Positions 19,175 through 27,282 of a DNA stretch of 64,000 nucleotides are shown here, piece after piece. How positions within the stretch are numbered: position 1 is the first letter of the stretch; every line of letters starts with the position of its first letter. The notes below the pieces were generated by a model. The model was not told where the DNA came from. It made no database searches and worked only from the letters and a program-made list of their open reading frames with translations. The DNA is from Oxynema aestuarii AP17 (GTDB lineage: Bacteria; Cyanobacteriota; Cyanobacteriia; Cyanobacteriales; Laspinemataceae), in assembly GCF_012295525.1 (NCBI RefSeq), contig NZ_CP051167.1, positions 1,612,001 through 1,676,000 on the forward strand, read 5' to 3'. Made by a program: the position numbers and the translations under genes.

Positions 19175-19570
19175 ATGAACCAAGGCAGCCCTAAAATTTT
19201 CTCCCTAGACTTTTTGACCGATGTCAGCCGTTGGGTCGTCCCCTTCCTGGTCATTTGGTTTTTAGGATCGATTGGCTTAGGTTGGCTGGTCAATTCGATT
19301 TTAATTTTCTTGGGATTGTTAATGTTGACCCCAGTAATTGCTTTTCTCGGATTGCGCTGGTGGTTGGGTCGCAATCTCGTTATCGGGTCTTGTCCCGTTT
19401 GCTCTTATCAATTAACGGGTTTAAAACGTACTGAATTACAATGTCCTAGTTGTGGCGAACCCTTGCGCGTTGAAGGCGAAGGATTTGAACGCTTGACTCC
19501 GCCGGGAACGGTAGATGTAGAAGCGGTAGAAGTGTCGGCAACGCCCATTGATGAATCTCGTTCGTCGTGA
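19175..19570 (+). CDS. Small membrane protein with C-terminal zinc ribbon
   Basis: A protein of 131 residues from the ATG at 19175; a TTG 18 bases upstream is a weaker choice. Two hydrophobic helices (about 19-40 and 43-62) are followed by a short cytoplasmic domain with two CxxC pairs (CPVCSY, CPSCGE) that should bind one zinc, then an acidic tail. I do not recognise a named family. It starts 38 bases after the glycosyltransferase on the same strand and may be co-transcribed. Confidence 0.7.
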   Translation: MNQGSPKIFSLDFLTDVSRWVVPFLVIWFLGSIGLGWLVNSILIFLGLLMLTPVIAFLGLRWWLGRNLVIGSCPVCSYQLTGLKRTELQCPSCGEPLRVEGEGFERLTPPGTVDVEAVEVSATPIDESRSS

Positions 19571-19641
19571 CTGTCTCGAAGGTCAGTTTTAAATCTTTAT
19601 TTTCAGTGGAATCTACCCGTCAGAATTCGGAATTTAACCAT

Positions 19642-20223
19642 TCAGAATTCTGACTCTCCTAACTCGCGGATGCCTCCTAAAAGGAGTAACCAAACGACGA
19701 CGATCGCCCAATGGAGAAACACTGAAGACCAGATCGAACCTGTTTTTAGATAGGCGATCGTACAGCAAAGTCCTAATAAACTGGCTAGGGATAAAAAGAC
19801 GGGATCGGTAAAGGTATGACAGCGATCGCGTGCCAGAGTCCAGCCATTTAGGGGATGATAAATCACAAAAGCAATTAAGCTGGCGATCGCCGAAATTGAA
19901 ACAGTCGTAAATGAAGCATTTTCGCTCGGGTGAGGTAATAGTAAAAGTCGAAAACAGACTTCCTCAGAAATTCCCGGAGTGAGCAAACAACTCGCCATCA
20001 CTAGGGCGATCGCCTTTCTGGATCTGCGGATATCGACTTGAATAAAATCGAAATAAAATCCAATCGGTAAAGCAATGACAGCATACAGTCCTAAAAGAGC
20101 AAAACAAAATAACCAATCTTGTAAATTGGGTAAAGTTGTCAATCCGTAAACTAGGCGATCTTTCAATACATTGAATAACAACATTGCCAAAATTTCAACC
20201 CCATTAATATCTAACTCTTGCAA
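19642..20223 (-). CDS. CPBP-family intramembrane metalloprotease
   Basis: A protein of 193 residues with about five hydrophobic segments. The family motifs are visible: the diglutamate box SEEVCFRLLL, the second motif with a histidine in VIYHPLNGWT, and a third His in SVFLHWAIV. CPBP (Abi/Rce1-like) proteins cut substrates within the membrane. Functions in cyanobacteria are mostly unassigned. It lies 24 bases downstream of the deacetylase-like gene on the same strand, and a heptad repeat fills the gap. Confidence 0.82.
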   Translation of the reverse strand: MQELDINGVEILAMLLFNVLKDRLVYGLTTLPNLQDWLFCFALLGLYAVIALPIGFYFDFIQVDIRRSRKAIALVMASCLLTPGISEEVCFRLLLLPHPSENASFTTVSISAIASLIAFVIYHPLNGWTLARDRCHTFTDPVFLSLASLLGLCCTIAYLKTGSIWSSVFLHWAIVVVWLLLLGGIRELGESEF

Positions 20224-20224
20224 T

Positions 20225-20245
20225 CTAAACTCTAAAATCTAAAAT
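20225..20245 (+). repeat. Heptanucleotide tract (3 copies)
   Basis: CTAAACT, CTAAAAT and CTAAAAT fill nearly the whole gap between the deacetylase-like gene and the CPBP gene. Relative to these minus-strand genes it is in the opposite orientation to the tracts that abut start codons elsewhere. Confidence 0.8.
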
Positions 20246-20247
20246 CC

Positions 20248-21165
20248 CTAAAGTCGATACTGCTGAAACACTTGCGCCGCCGCCCGATGCAACAGAGAAT
20301 GACGGTAGACTAAATCGGTCATGTCGTCCGCATAACCGCCCCCGATGACACAAGCAACTGGATATCCTTGGGCGATACAAGTCGATAGCACTTGCATATC
20401 CCGCCGGAAAATTCCCGTATCGCTGAGGGCGAGTTTGCCGAGGCGATCGCCCGCGTGGGGATCCACCCCCGCATCGTACAAGACTAAATCCGGTTTGACC
20501 CGGGACAAAATATCGGGCAAGTATTTCGCTAAAGTCTGCAAGTATTCGTCATCTTCCATCCCCACCGGGAGGGCAACGTCTAAATCGCTGGGTTGCTTGC
20601 GACTGGGGAAATTAGCCTCGCAGTGCATGGAAAATGTAAACACACTCGGATCGTCTCGGAAAATAAATGCCGTTCCGTCCCCTTGATGAACGTCGAGATC
20701 GACGATTAACACCTTTGAAACCATGCCTGATTTTTGCAAAACGCGAGCGGCGATCGCCAGGTCGTTAAAAATGCAAAATCCCGAACCGAAATCGGGAAAC
20801 GCATGATGGGTTCCTCCTGCATTATTGCACGCCAAACCACGTGATAGCGCTAACTTCGCCGTCAAAATCGTGCCGCCAACCGCCCGACACGTTCGGTTCG
20901 CCAGTGCCGCACTCCAGGGCAGTCCGATCCGCCGTCGTGCCTTGGGATCTAAGGTACCTTTGCAGTAAGCTTGCACGTATGATGGCGTATGGACGAACTC
21001 GATCCAGTCCGTCGGCGGTAACTCCGGTTCGTGAAATTGCCAGCGATGAGCTAAATTATCTTTTAATAGCAACTCGTAAAGTAAGCCAAATTTCGCCATC
21101 GGGAAGCGATGACCTTCCGGAAGGGGAGCAACATAATCGGGGTGATAAATAATCGGTAAATCCAT
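20248..21165 (-). CDS. Histone deacetylase superfamily protein (class II/AcuC-like)
   Basis: A protein of 305 residues. The fold's signatures are in order: the catalytic His pair in NNAGGTHHAF (His120/121), zinc ligands in VDLDVHQGDGT (Asp158, His160) and in YDAGVDPHAGD, and the glycine-rich segment VIGGGYADD. Bacterial members deacylate small acetylamides, polyamines or protein lysines; the substrate here is open. It is upstream of, and probably co-transcribed with, the CPBP protease. Confidence 0.93.
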   Translation of the reverse strand: MDLPIIYHPDYVAPLPEGHRFPMAKFGLLYELLLKDNLAHRWQFHEPELPPTDWIEFVHTPSYVQAYCKGTLDPKARRRIGLPWSAALANRTCRAVGGTILTAKLALSRGLACNNAGGTHHAFPDFGSGFCIFNDLAIAARVLQKSGMVSKVLIVDLDVHQGDGTAFIFRDDPSVFTFSMHCEANFPSRKQPSDLDVALPVGMEDDEYLQTLAKYLPDILSRVKPDLVLYDAGVDPHAGDRLGKLALSDTGIFRRDMQVLSTCIAQGYPVACVIGGGYADDMTDLVYRHSLLHRAAAQVFQQYRL

Positions 21166-21246
21166 AGAGATCGCCCGCTAAAACCTCGGTCAATTTACAA
21201 TCTAAACTTTAAAATAGTATTGAATGTCCCTTCAAAAATAATTGAT

Positions 21247-21750
21247 ATGAAGACAATTTGGATTTCAAGCGGAAAACGCCCGGAAAATGCAGAAAATTTT
21301 GCTCGCATCAGCCAATGGTGGGCGAGTTTAAGCAGTCAAACCGTCACCTGGCGTCAGCGATTGCTCGATCCGGAGAAAGAAGTAGAACAACTGGATTGGG
21401 AACCGCAGCGATTTGACGATAAATTTGCGATCGCCAACCCGCAAGTACGCGGAATTACTCTGTATTGGAATAAACCCGGTTCTCCCGTCGAACACAATAC
21501 GACCGTTCGTCAACTCGAATTAGATACCTTACGCCAACAACTTTATGTTTATCCGCAATCCCAACAAAATCTCGTCATTCGTGTCGGTCTTCCGGAAATC
21601 GAATATCGTAAATTAAAACTGAATATTTCTGAAATTGAAATTGAGGGCGATCGTCTCATCATTGCCCGCGATGGCACCCAACTGATAGAAGTTCAATTAA
21701 CCCTCTCTCCCGAGCAAGTTGCTCAACTTAAACGAGATTTACCTGCTTAA
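21247..21750 (+). CDS. Hypothetical protein
   Basis: A protein of 167 residues from ATG 21247 (MKTIWISSGKRPENAENFAR); a TTG at 21220 would add nine residues. It is soluble, with an N-terminal helical part rich in Trp (WWASLSSQTVTWRQRLLD) and a beta-rich C-terminal half. I recognise no catalytic motif or named family. Regular codon use and the divergent position opposite the deacetylase-like gene support it as real. Confidence 0.65.
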   Translation: MKTIWISSGKRPENAENFARISQWWASLSSQTVTWRQRLLDPEKEVEQLDWEPQRFDDKFAIANPQVRGITLYWNKPGSPVEHNTTVRQLELDTLRQQLYVYPQSQQNLVIRVGLPEIEYRKLKLNISEIEIEGDRLIIARDGTQLIEVQLTLSPEQVAQLKRDLPA

Positions 21751-21796
21751 TTTAGGAACAAATAGAGCATTTTTAATCATCCTCAGTTCTACCGAT

Positions 21797-21845
21797 GTAG
21801 GGGTAAAAAAAGAGCCGAAACTTATTTGCCCCTACGGTTCTAGCC
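21797..21845. repeat. Inverted repeat between convergent genes
   Basis: GTAGGGG (21797-21803) and CCCCTAC (21839-21845) flank a 35-base AT-rich spacer. The arms resemble the CCGTAGGGGCG hairpin at 38087-38125, so this is probably a diverged member of the same small palindrome family between convergent genes. Confidence 0.5.
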
Positions 21846-21928
21846 CTCCTCAACGATTGGTAACCCCTTTAGGGAGCAAGGTGCTTCTACTCCCAAAGAG
21901 TTCGGGGGGCAATCCTGACTCAAGTGAT

Positions 21929-22513
21929 TTAGGAAGCGGATTCAGTCTCGAATTCCACCTCATCGTAAAGATCGGCAAAATCTACCTTTAAATCGATACT
22001 TTTCAGGGTGAAGCTCGTATCGCTAGCATGGTAGATCTGAAATAGCCAGCCCCCTTCAGAATGACGACGAAAAATTTCAACTCTTTGTTGTTTGCTATTG
22101 ACTAAAACATATTCTTCTAAACTGTCTGCAGTTTGATAATCGTTAAATTTGTCGCCGCGATCGAAAGCTTCCGTACTCTCAGATAACACTTCTACGATCA
22201 GTTTGAAACAGCGTTTGTAGGTTGTAGTTTCTCGATCTTGTGGATCGCAAGTGACCAGCAAATCGGGATAGTAGAAACAGTTGGGGCGATCGAGCCGAGC
22301 TTTAATATCGGCAAAGTACACCCGGCAGTTTGTTCCTCGCAAGTGATTGCGAATAAGAATTGCTAAATTTAAAGCGATCGCATTGTGAGTATCGGTTGTA
22401 CCTGCTATGGCATAAATTTTTCCATCAATATATTCATGCTTGGTGGAGCTTTCTACTTCTAATTCTAAATATTCTTCAGGAGCTAAATGTTGACTGTCCG
22501 TAAGAGCAACCAT
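21929..22513 (-). CDS. Uma2-family (DUF820) putative endonuclease
   Basis: A protein of 194 residues with the PD-(D/E)XK-like Uma2 fold: EYLELEVESSTKHEYIDGKIY at the N-terminus, the catalytic Asp in YYPDLLVTCD, and LIVEVLSES as the second motif. These proteins are greatly expanded in cyanobacteria and their biology is largely unknown. A second, unlike Uma2 gene follows upstream at 22869-23576, separated by a MITE-like copy. Confidence 0.88.
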   Translation of the reverse strand: MVALTDSQHLAPEEYLELEVESSTKHEYIDGKIYAIAGTTDTHNAIALNLAILIRNHLRGTNCRVYFADIKARLDRPNCFYYPDLLVTCDPQDRETTTYKRCFKLIVEVLSESTEAFDRGDKFNDYQTADSLEEYVLVNSKQQRVEIFRRHSEGGWLFQIYHASDTSFTLKSIDLKVDFADLYDEVEFETESAS

Positions 22514-22868
22514 CTTGTTTTCTCCTTCTCTGACTTGTATTTTACAAACACATAATGCTTTTAGTTATTAAGTTTTTCGATCGCGATCGGTAGCTTTTCT
22601 GATTATATCGCAATTCTCGATCGCCTGGAATAACAAGACAATAAGTTCAGTCTTAATTCTGAGAGTACATTCCCATTTTCAGCGAACTGACAGGTTATAC
22701 CATTTTTCTAAAATCTCGATGGAGATGGATTGCTTATAAGGACACGGCATTGCCGTGTCCTTACCCTCGATCTCTCTCATTATTTTTGAAAATCGGTATT
22801 AGATTGCTGAATTGAAGCTAGAAGATTTACAGAGGATATTTGTTGTCAATCGATGCTCACAATTAAAT
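22514..22868. other. Intergenic region between the two Uma2 genes
   Basis: 355 bases. It holds the MITE-like element at 22697-22799. The part next to 22513 is AT-rich and probably contains that gene's promoter. I see no coding frame. Confidence 0.5.
22697..22799 (-). mobile_element. MITE-like element, copy 3 (long form)
   Basis: On the minus strand it opens with ATACCGATTTTCAAAAATAA and ends with AGAAAAATGGTAT, matching the copy at 5650-5701 almost exactly at both ends. In addition it carries a central near-perfect hairpin around GGACACGGCA/TGCCGTGTCC. Length is about 103 bp. No ORF. Confidence 0.65.
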
Positions 22869-23576
22869 CTATTTTTTATTCTCTAATTGTTCTAAAAAAT
22901 TGGCATGTCCTGGTGATGAAAGCCCCTGTTGTAAAACTTTTAAAACACGAGACATTCTGCGAGTGAATAGGGCATCCACATCCAACCATAAGCCGGGAAA
23001 AGTTTGAGAACGGATTACCCGATCGCCCTCATCGGGACTGAGCAGTTGGTACTCTCCGTCTACCAGTACAAACCAATCGAATTTTTCCTCAAAAAATTGC
23101 CAGACAACATATTCTAAAACTCCATTACGACGGTAGACTTGCTGTTTATTTTCTAAGTCGATCGCCGCACTACTAGCCGCAATTTCTACCACCAATTCCG
23201 GCACGCCTTCTAAATAACCGTCTGGCGTTAATTTTGCGCGTCCTCCCACAGTTTTATCGAGGATTAAAACGATATCTGGTTGAAATTCATTGTCTAAATC
23301 TAGACGAACCGTGGGTTCGATTCCCGATCGCACGCCGGGGGTAAAAGCGATATAAGTACCCAACCAAGTCACCAGGAAACTGTGGGGTTCTGCGTGTTGT
23401 TGAAAGCGTAAGGGAGAAGCCACGTAAACAATTCCTTCAATGAGTTCGGCTTTGTGGATATTGGGGTTGGCTTGATACCGTCGTTCAAACTCGGGACGGG
23501 TGAGGCGATCGCCGCTTTCCAAAGGAGGAATAGGGGAAAAATCGAATCGGTTACCATCGGGGAGTTGAGTCGTCAT
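22869..23576 (-). CDS. Uma2-family (DUF820) putative endonuclease
   Basis: A protein of 235 residues. Motifs: AELIEGIVYVASPL near the N-terminus, EFQPDIVLILD with the metal-binding Asp, and PELVVEIAASS as the E-x-S box. The C-terminal extension (SRVLKVLQQGLSSPGHANFLEQL) resembles that of the longer Uma2 subgroup. It differs clearly from the neighbouring Uma2 gene, so the pair is not a recent duplication. Confidence 0.88.
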   Translation of the reverse strand: MTTQLPDGNRFDFSPIPPLESGDRLTRPEFERRYQANPNIHKAELIEGIVYVASPLRFQQHAEPHSFLVTWLGTYIAFTPGVRSGIEPTVRLDLDNEFQPDIVLILDKTVGGRAKLTPDGYLEGVPELVVEIAASSAAIDLENKQQVYRRNGVLEYVVWQFFEEKFDWFVLVDGEYQLLSPDEGDRVIRSQTFPGLWLDVDALFTRRMSRVLKVLQQGLSSPGHANFLEQLENKK

Positions 23577-23868
23577 GGCAGTTTCCTAGAGTGAATTCGA
23601 CTAAAGTAGAGGATGAGTTTGTCGCGATCGCTACTTCTCCAAAAAACCCTCGCCTAAAAAGACTATCTACATCATAAACATCGCGCCTTTGACTGGCGAC
23701 TTCGTCGCCACAAAATTGACAAACAAGCGATCGCAATCCTATGATAAAGGATGGTATATTTTCAGGAAAGTCTTGTCAGCAGTACAAACCGTCAACCCGG
23801 TTAATATTCCCGTACTGAATTGCCGTAAATCTTCTAAAACTACAATTTTTCTGAATTGGCAAATAACA

Positions 23869-25104
23869 ATGTCACGCTCTAAAAAAGAAGCCAGTGGATG
23901 TGGATGTGCTAGTATTCCTTTTTCAGTCATTTTCCTGATTGCAGGGGGAGGATATTGGTTATTTACTCAGCGAGAAAACTTAGAACTGAGTCGCTTCATT
24001 CCCTCAGATTTACAAAACCAAATTCCCTTTTTGAATACCTCCGCTCCAGAAAATTCAATTCCGACAGTTACACCTACAGCGCCAGCAGAAAATCCGACAT
24101 CTCAACTACCGCAAACTTTACCGAACAATCCGCCTGCCAATCCCCGAGCCAATTCAGGGAACAATCCTGGAAAAAATACGGGTTCAAATCCATCCTCATC
24201 GCCTCAAACGCCGTGGGAAACGAAAGAAATTAGAGGGATCTATTTAAGTCGTTACCAAGCCACCAATAACGCCAGCGAGGAAACGATTCGCCAACGAGTT
24301 CGCTACTATCGCGATCGTGGTATAAATACCATCATTCACGGAGTTTGGGGGAATGCCTGTACGATGTACAAAAGTCAAGTCATGCAGGAAAAATTCGGCT
24401 ACCAAAGTTGTCCGAATGAGTTTCAAGATCGATGGCTTGATTGGCTCATTGATGAAGCGCACAAACAGGGAATGGAAGTTCATGCCTACTTTGAAAAAGG
24501 AATTAAAATAGACGAAAACAGTCCGGCATTTAATCTAGCCGTCGAACGAGGTTGGATCGTGGCTGGCGTAGACCGAACTCATCCCGGAGTCGATCATTAC
24601 GTGCTAGATGTCGGTATTTCCGAAGTTTCTAATTTATTTAAGGAGATTCTGGTCGAATTCGTGACTCGATATCCCACAATTGATGCGGTTCAGTGGGATG
24701 ATTATTTAGGCTATCATGCCGAGTTGCCGGGACAAGTCGATCGCACCTTAGAATTGACGAATTTTGTCAAACAGGCGATCGCGGCGATGAAAGCCGCCAA
24801 TCCTAATGTTAGTTTCGATCTTTGCCATCACAATCCTTATTGGGCCAAACGATATTTTGCTGCCGATTGGGAAACTTGGGGCGTCGATCGCGTCTTCATT
24901 CAAGTTTATGCCGACAAAAACTTCAATGACGAACTGAAATATGTAGCGGCGAATGATGGAATTTCAATCACCGAACGACAATTTAATCGGTTCGATGAAG
25001 TCGTAAACAACCCACAAATTGAAAATATTTTATTTTTTCCCCTTTCAGGAGAACCAGAAAAAATGGCAGATAAAGTTAATACTTTGAGGAAAAATATCAA
25101 CTAA
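23869..25104 (+). CDS. GH10-like (GHL10/DUF187) glycoside hydrolase, membrane-anchored
   Basis: The start is placed at ATG 23869 (MSRSKKEASGCGCASIPFSV), giving 411 residues. The frame is open further upstream but that part looks non-coding. A single hydrophobic helix (about 17-35) should anchor the protein. A Pro/Asn-rich linker (about 60-125) leads to the catalytic TIM barrel (EIRGIYLSRYQA, AHKQGMEVHAYFEKGI, IDAVQWDDYLGYH, FDLCHHNPYWAKRYFAADW). The family is thought to act on glycans outside the membrane. The substrate is not known. Confidence 0.85.
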   Translation: MSRSKKEASGCGCASIPFSVIFLIAGGGYWLFTQRENLELSRFIPSDLQNQIPFLNTSAPENSIPTVTPTAPAENPTSQLPQTLPNNPPANPRANSGNNPGKNTGSNPSSSPQTPWETKEIRGIYLSRYQATNNASEETIRQRVRYYRDRGINTIIHGVWGNACTMYKSQVMQEKFGYQSCPNEFQDRWLDWLIDEAHKQGMEVHAYFEKGIKIDENSPAFNLAVERGWIVAGVDRTHPGVDHYVLDVGISEVSNLFKEILVEFVTRYPTIDAVQWDDYLGYHAELPGQVDRTLELTNFVKQAIAAMKAANPNVSFDLCHHNPYWAKRYFAADWETWGVDRVFIQVYADKNFNDELKYVAANDGISITERQFNRFDEVVNNPQIENILFFPLSGEPEKMADKVNTLRKNIN

Positions 25105-25154
25105 TTTTCCCTCAAAGATTACAATCGAGGTTTGGCAACGCCAATAACCACGAA

Positions 25155-25631
25155 TCACCGTAAAAGAGCGCCAAAAATAACAGTAATTAGCCACGCACTA
25201 AAGGCGATCGCCGCCACGACGAAAACGAGCAATCCGATCAGTAACAATGCAATAAATGTCTTATCTGCTTTTTTCGCAGGTTGGGGCGTGTCGAGATGAC
25301 TTTCAAGTAATTCCATATTCTTGATATTTGCTTTCCAAGCAACGTCAAACAAATCGCCGACAATTGGAATAGTTCCGACCACGGTTTCCAATAAAATGTT
25401 AGAAACCATTCGCACTAAACTTTCGCGAGGTAAGCCTAATTGAGCCGCAGAAAAGACAATATAGGCGGAAAGCAAGGCCCCGGCGAGGTCTCCTCCGGCG
25501 GGTAGCAATCCGAGTAAGGGATCGAGTCCGATGCGGTAAGGCGTTCCGGGAATGGGGATGGCATTGTCGAGAAGACGACTAATATTTCGCAGGCGTTGGA
25601 CAGTTTTTGCTTGGCGTTCGATCGTGGCCAT
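25155..25631 (-). CDS. DUF4112 protein
   Basis: A protein of 158 residues with the DUF4112 core: LDNAIPIPGTPYRIGLDPL, LLPAGGDLAGALLSAYIVFS and TIPIVGDLFDVAWKANIKN. A strongly hydrophobic helix at the C-terminus (about 126-155) and amphipathic segments in the core point to the membrane. No function is established for the family. A heptad tract ends four bases before its start codon and no Shine-Dalgarno sequence fits there. Confidence 0.88.
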   Translation of the reverse strand: MATIERQAKTVQRLRNISRLLDNAIPIPGTPYRIGLDPLLGLLPAGGDLAGALLSAYIVFSAAQLGLPRESLVRMVSNILLETVVGTIPIVGDLFDVAWKANIKNMELLESHLDTPQPAKKADKTFIALLLIGLLVFVVAAIAFSAWLITVIFGALLR

Positions 25632-25635
25632 TTTT

Positions 25636-25663
25636 TTAGAGGTTAGAGGTTAGATGTTAGAGC
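25636..25663 (-). repeat. Heptanucleotide tract (4 copies) abutting a start codon
   Basis: On the minus strand the units are GCTCTAA, CATCTAA, CCTCTAA and CCTCTAA, immediately before the DUF4112 ATG with a gap of four bases. Same orientation relative to the gene as the tracts at 37149, 39147, 60323 and 61732. Confidence 0.8.
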
Positions 25664-25888
25664 TAGAATTTCAGATTAGCTCACTCGTAGCCTTGAAAGC
25701 CGCCACTCCAGAAATTCGATCGCACTCTACCTTTGGAGAGAGGGAGTTGGGGGGGCGATCGTGGCATACTTTAGAACAATACGAGTCCGATCGCTCAAAA
25801 TTCATTTGATTTTAGCTCTCTTTTGCCCGTTTCTTCCTGGAATCAACGGGATATCGGGCTGTTGCTTATCGATTGAGGAGAATCAACC

Positions 25889-26095
25889 GTGCGTAAATCC
25901 CCCCAACCTGGAACGGGAAAGACCATTTCTTTATATATTTTTGGAATTTTTTTCCTACTCAGCGCGATCGTGGTCATTCTGAAAGGAACGGGGATTCTCG
26001 GATGGATTCCCAATTATTTAATTTGGGCTTTAGTTTTAGTTTCGATTGGGGCAGGAATTTTAGCAGGAATTAAAAACGTGAGCGATCGCCGTTAA
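25889..26095 (+). CDS. Small two-helix membrane protein upstream of rubredoxin
   Basis: A protein of 68 residues, GTG start with GAGGAG eight bases upstream. Two hydrophobic helices (about 15-32 and 40-60) are joined by a short GILGWIPN turn, with a basic C-terminus. I recognise no family. The rubredoxin gene begins 28 bases downstream on the same strand, which suggests joint expression. Confidence 0.7.
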   Translation: MRKSPQPGTGKTISLYIFGIFFLLSAIVVILKGTGILGWIPNYLIWALVLVSIGAGILAGIKNVSDRR

Positions 26096-26123
26096 GCCAG
26101 ATGACAATCTCGAAGAGGTCACC

Positions 26124-26285
26124 ATGAAAAAATACGTTTGTACAATTTGCGGTTACGTTTACGACCCGGAAAAAGGCGATCCGGATAGTGGGATCGAACC
26201 GGGAACCGCATTTGAAGATATCCCCGAAGATTGGGTTTGTCCCGTATGTGGGGCGGCGAAAGAAGACTTTGAACTGCAAGAGTAA
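26124..26285 (+). CDS. Rubredoxin
   Basis: A 53-residue protein, [20 protein letters not shown] at the N-terminus. The four iron-binding cysteines are in CTICG (6, 9) and CPVCG (39, 42), with the conserved aromatic residues Y11, Y13 and W37. It carries one electron on a single Fe in the cytoplasm or stroma side. Cyanobacterial RubA, needed for photosystem assembly, has a C-terminal membrane helix; this one has none, but a separate two-helix membrane protein is encoded just upstream. A Shine-Dalgarno (GAGG) precedes the ATG. Confidence 0.95.
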   Translation: MKKYVCTICGYVYDPEKGDPDSGIEPGTAFEDIPEDWVCPVCGAAKEDFELQE

Positions 26286-26401
26286 AGCCGCGATCGCATA
26301 AATTCGCATAAATTCGCAAAAATTGGTCTAATTTCGCATCTATTTTGTCAACTTTACGTCAACTTCAAATAAGATAGGCGTAAAGCTTGAGGTATCGAGA
26401 A

Positions 26402-27277
26402 ATGAAAAGATTGTTACTCACGGGGGCGAGTGGTTTTCTAGGCTGGAATCTGGCGCAAGTGACCACTAAAACTTGGGAAGTGTTCGGAACCTATTTCTGT
26501 CATTCTCCCTCCGTTAAAGGGATCGAATCATTTCAAATCGATTTGCGAGATTTTCAAGCCGTTAAAGACTTATTTAATACCGTTCGACCGGAGGCGGTCA
26601 TTCATACGGCAGCTTCTTCTCAACCCAATTTTTGCGAACTTCATCCGAAGGAATCCCACGAAATTAACGTGAGCGCAACTTGCAATTTAGCGGGGTTGTG
26701 CGCGGATAGGGGGATTCCTTTTGTATTTACTTCGACAGATTTAGTCTTTAACGGGTTAAATCCCCCTTATCGAGAACTGGATCCGGTCTGTCCGGTGAGT
26801 ATGTATGGGGAACAAAAAGTGATGGCCGAATTGGGAGTTTTAGAGCGCTATCCCGAGGCAGTGGTTTGTCGGATGCCGTTGATGTTTGGCGAAGCGGGAC
26901 CGACGGCGACGAGTTTTTTACAACCGATGCTCGCCAAGTTAAGAAGCGGAGAACGGTTGAGGTTATTTGTGGATGAATTCCGCACCCCTGTTAGCGGTAA
27001 AACGGCGGCATTGGGTTTATTGTTAGCGTTGGAAAAAGGGCGCGGTTTACTGCATCTTGGGGGTCGAGAGTCTTTGTCACGCTACGAGTTTTTCGAGTTG
27101 GCGATCGACGTTTTCGAGTTGAATGATGCCGCGATCGCGCCGTGTTTCCAAAAAGACGTGAAAATGGCCGCACCCCGTCCGCCTGATGTTTCTTTAGATA
27201 GTTCTAAAGCGGTGGCGTTAGGCTATCAAAGACCGACGATCCGGGAAGAGTTAGAACAATTACGGTTTAAAGTTTAA
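26402..27277 (+). CDS. NAD(P)-dependent sugar-nucleotide reductase (RmlD-like SDR)
   Basis: The start is ATG 26402 (MKRLLLTGASGFLGWNLA), 291 residues. The Rossmann motif GASGFLGWN, the VRPEAVIHTAA segment, FTSTDLVFNG and the catalytic YxxxK in MYGEQKVMAE mark an extended SDR of the RmlD (dTDP-4-dehydrorhamnose reductase) type. True RmlD activity is not proven; there are no rmlA, rmlB or rmlC genes nearby. Its stop lies five bases from the stop of the convergent histidine kinase gene. Confidence 0.85.
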   Translation: MKRLLLTGASGFLGWNLAQVTTKTWEVFGTYFCHSPSVKGIESFQIDLRDFQAVKDLFNTVRPEAVIHTAASSQPNFCELHPKESHEINVSATCNLAGLCADRGIPFVFTSTDLVFNGLNPPYRELDPVCPVSMYGEQKVMAELGVLERYPEAVVCRMPLMFGEAGPTATSFLQPMLAKLRSGERLRLFVDEFRTPVSGKTAALGLLLALEKGRGLLHLGGRESLSRYEFFELAIDVFELNDAAIAPCFQKDVKMAAPRPPDVSLDSSKAVALGYQRPTIREELEQLRFKV

Positions 27278-27282
27278 TTAAA

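Noticed and set aside
23313-23325. tRNA T-arm-like sequence GGGTTCGATTCCC
   Set aside because: It lies inside the Uma2 coding sequence on the other strand and I see no acceptor stem or anticodon arm around it.
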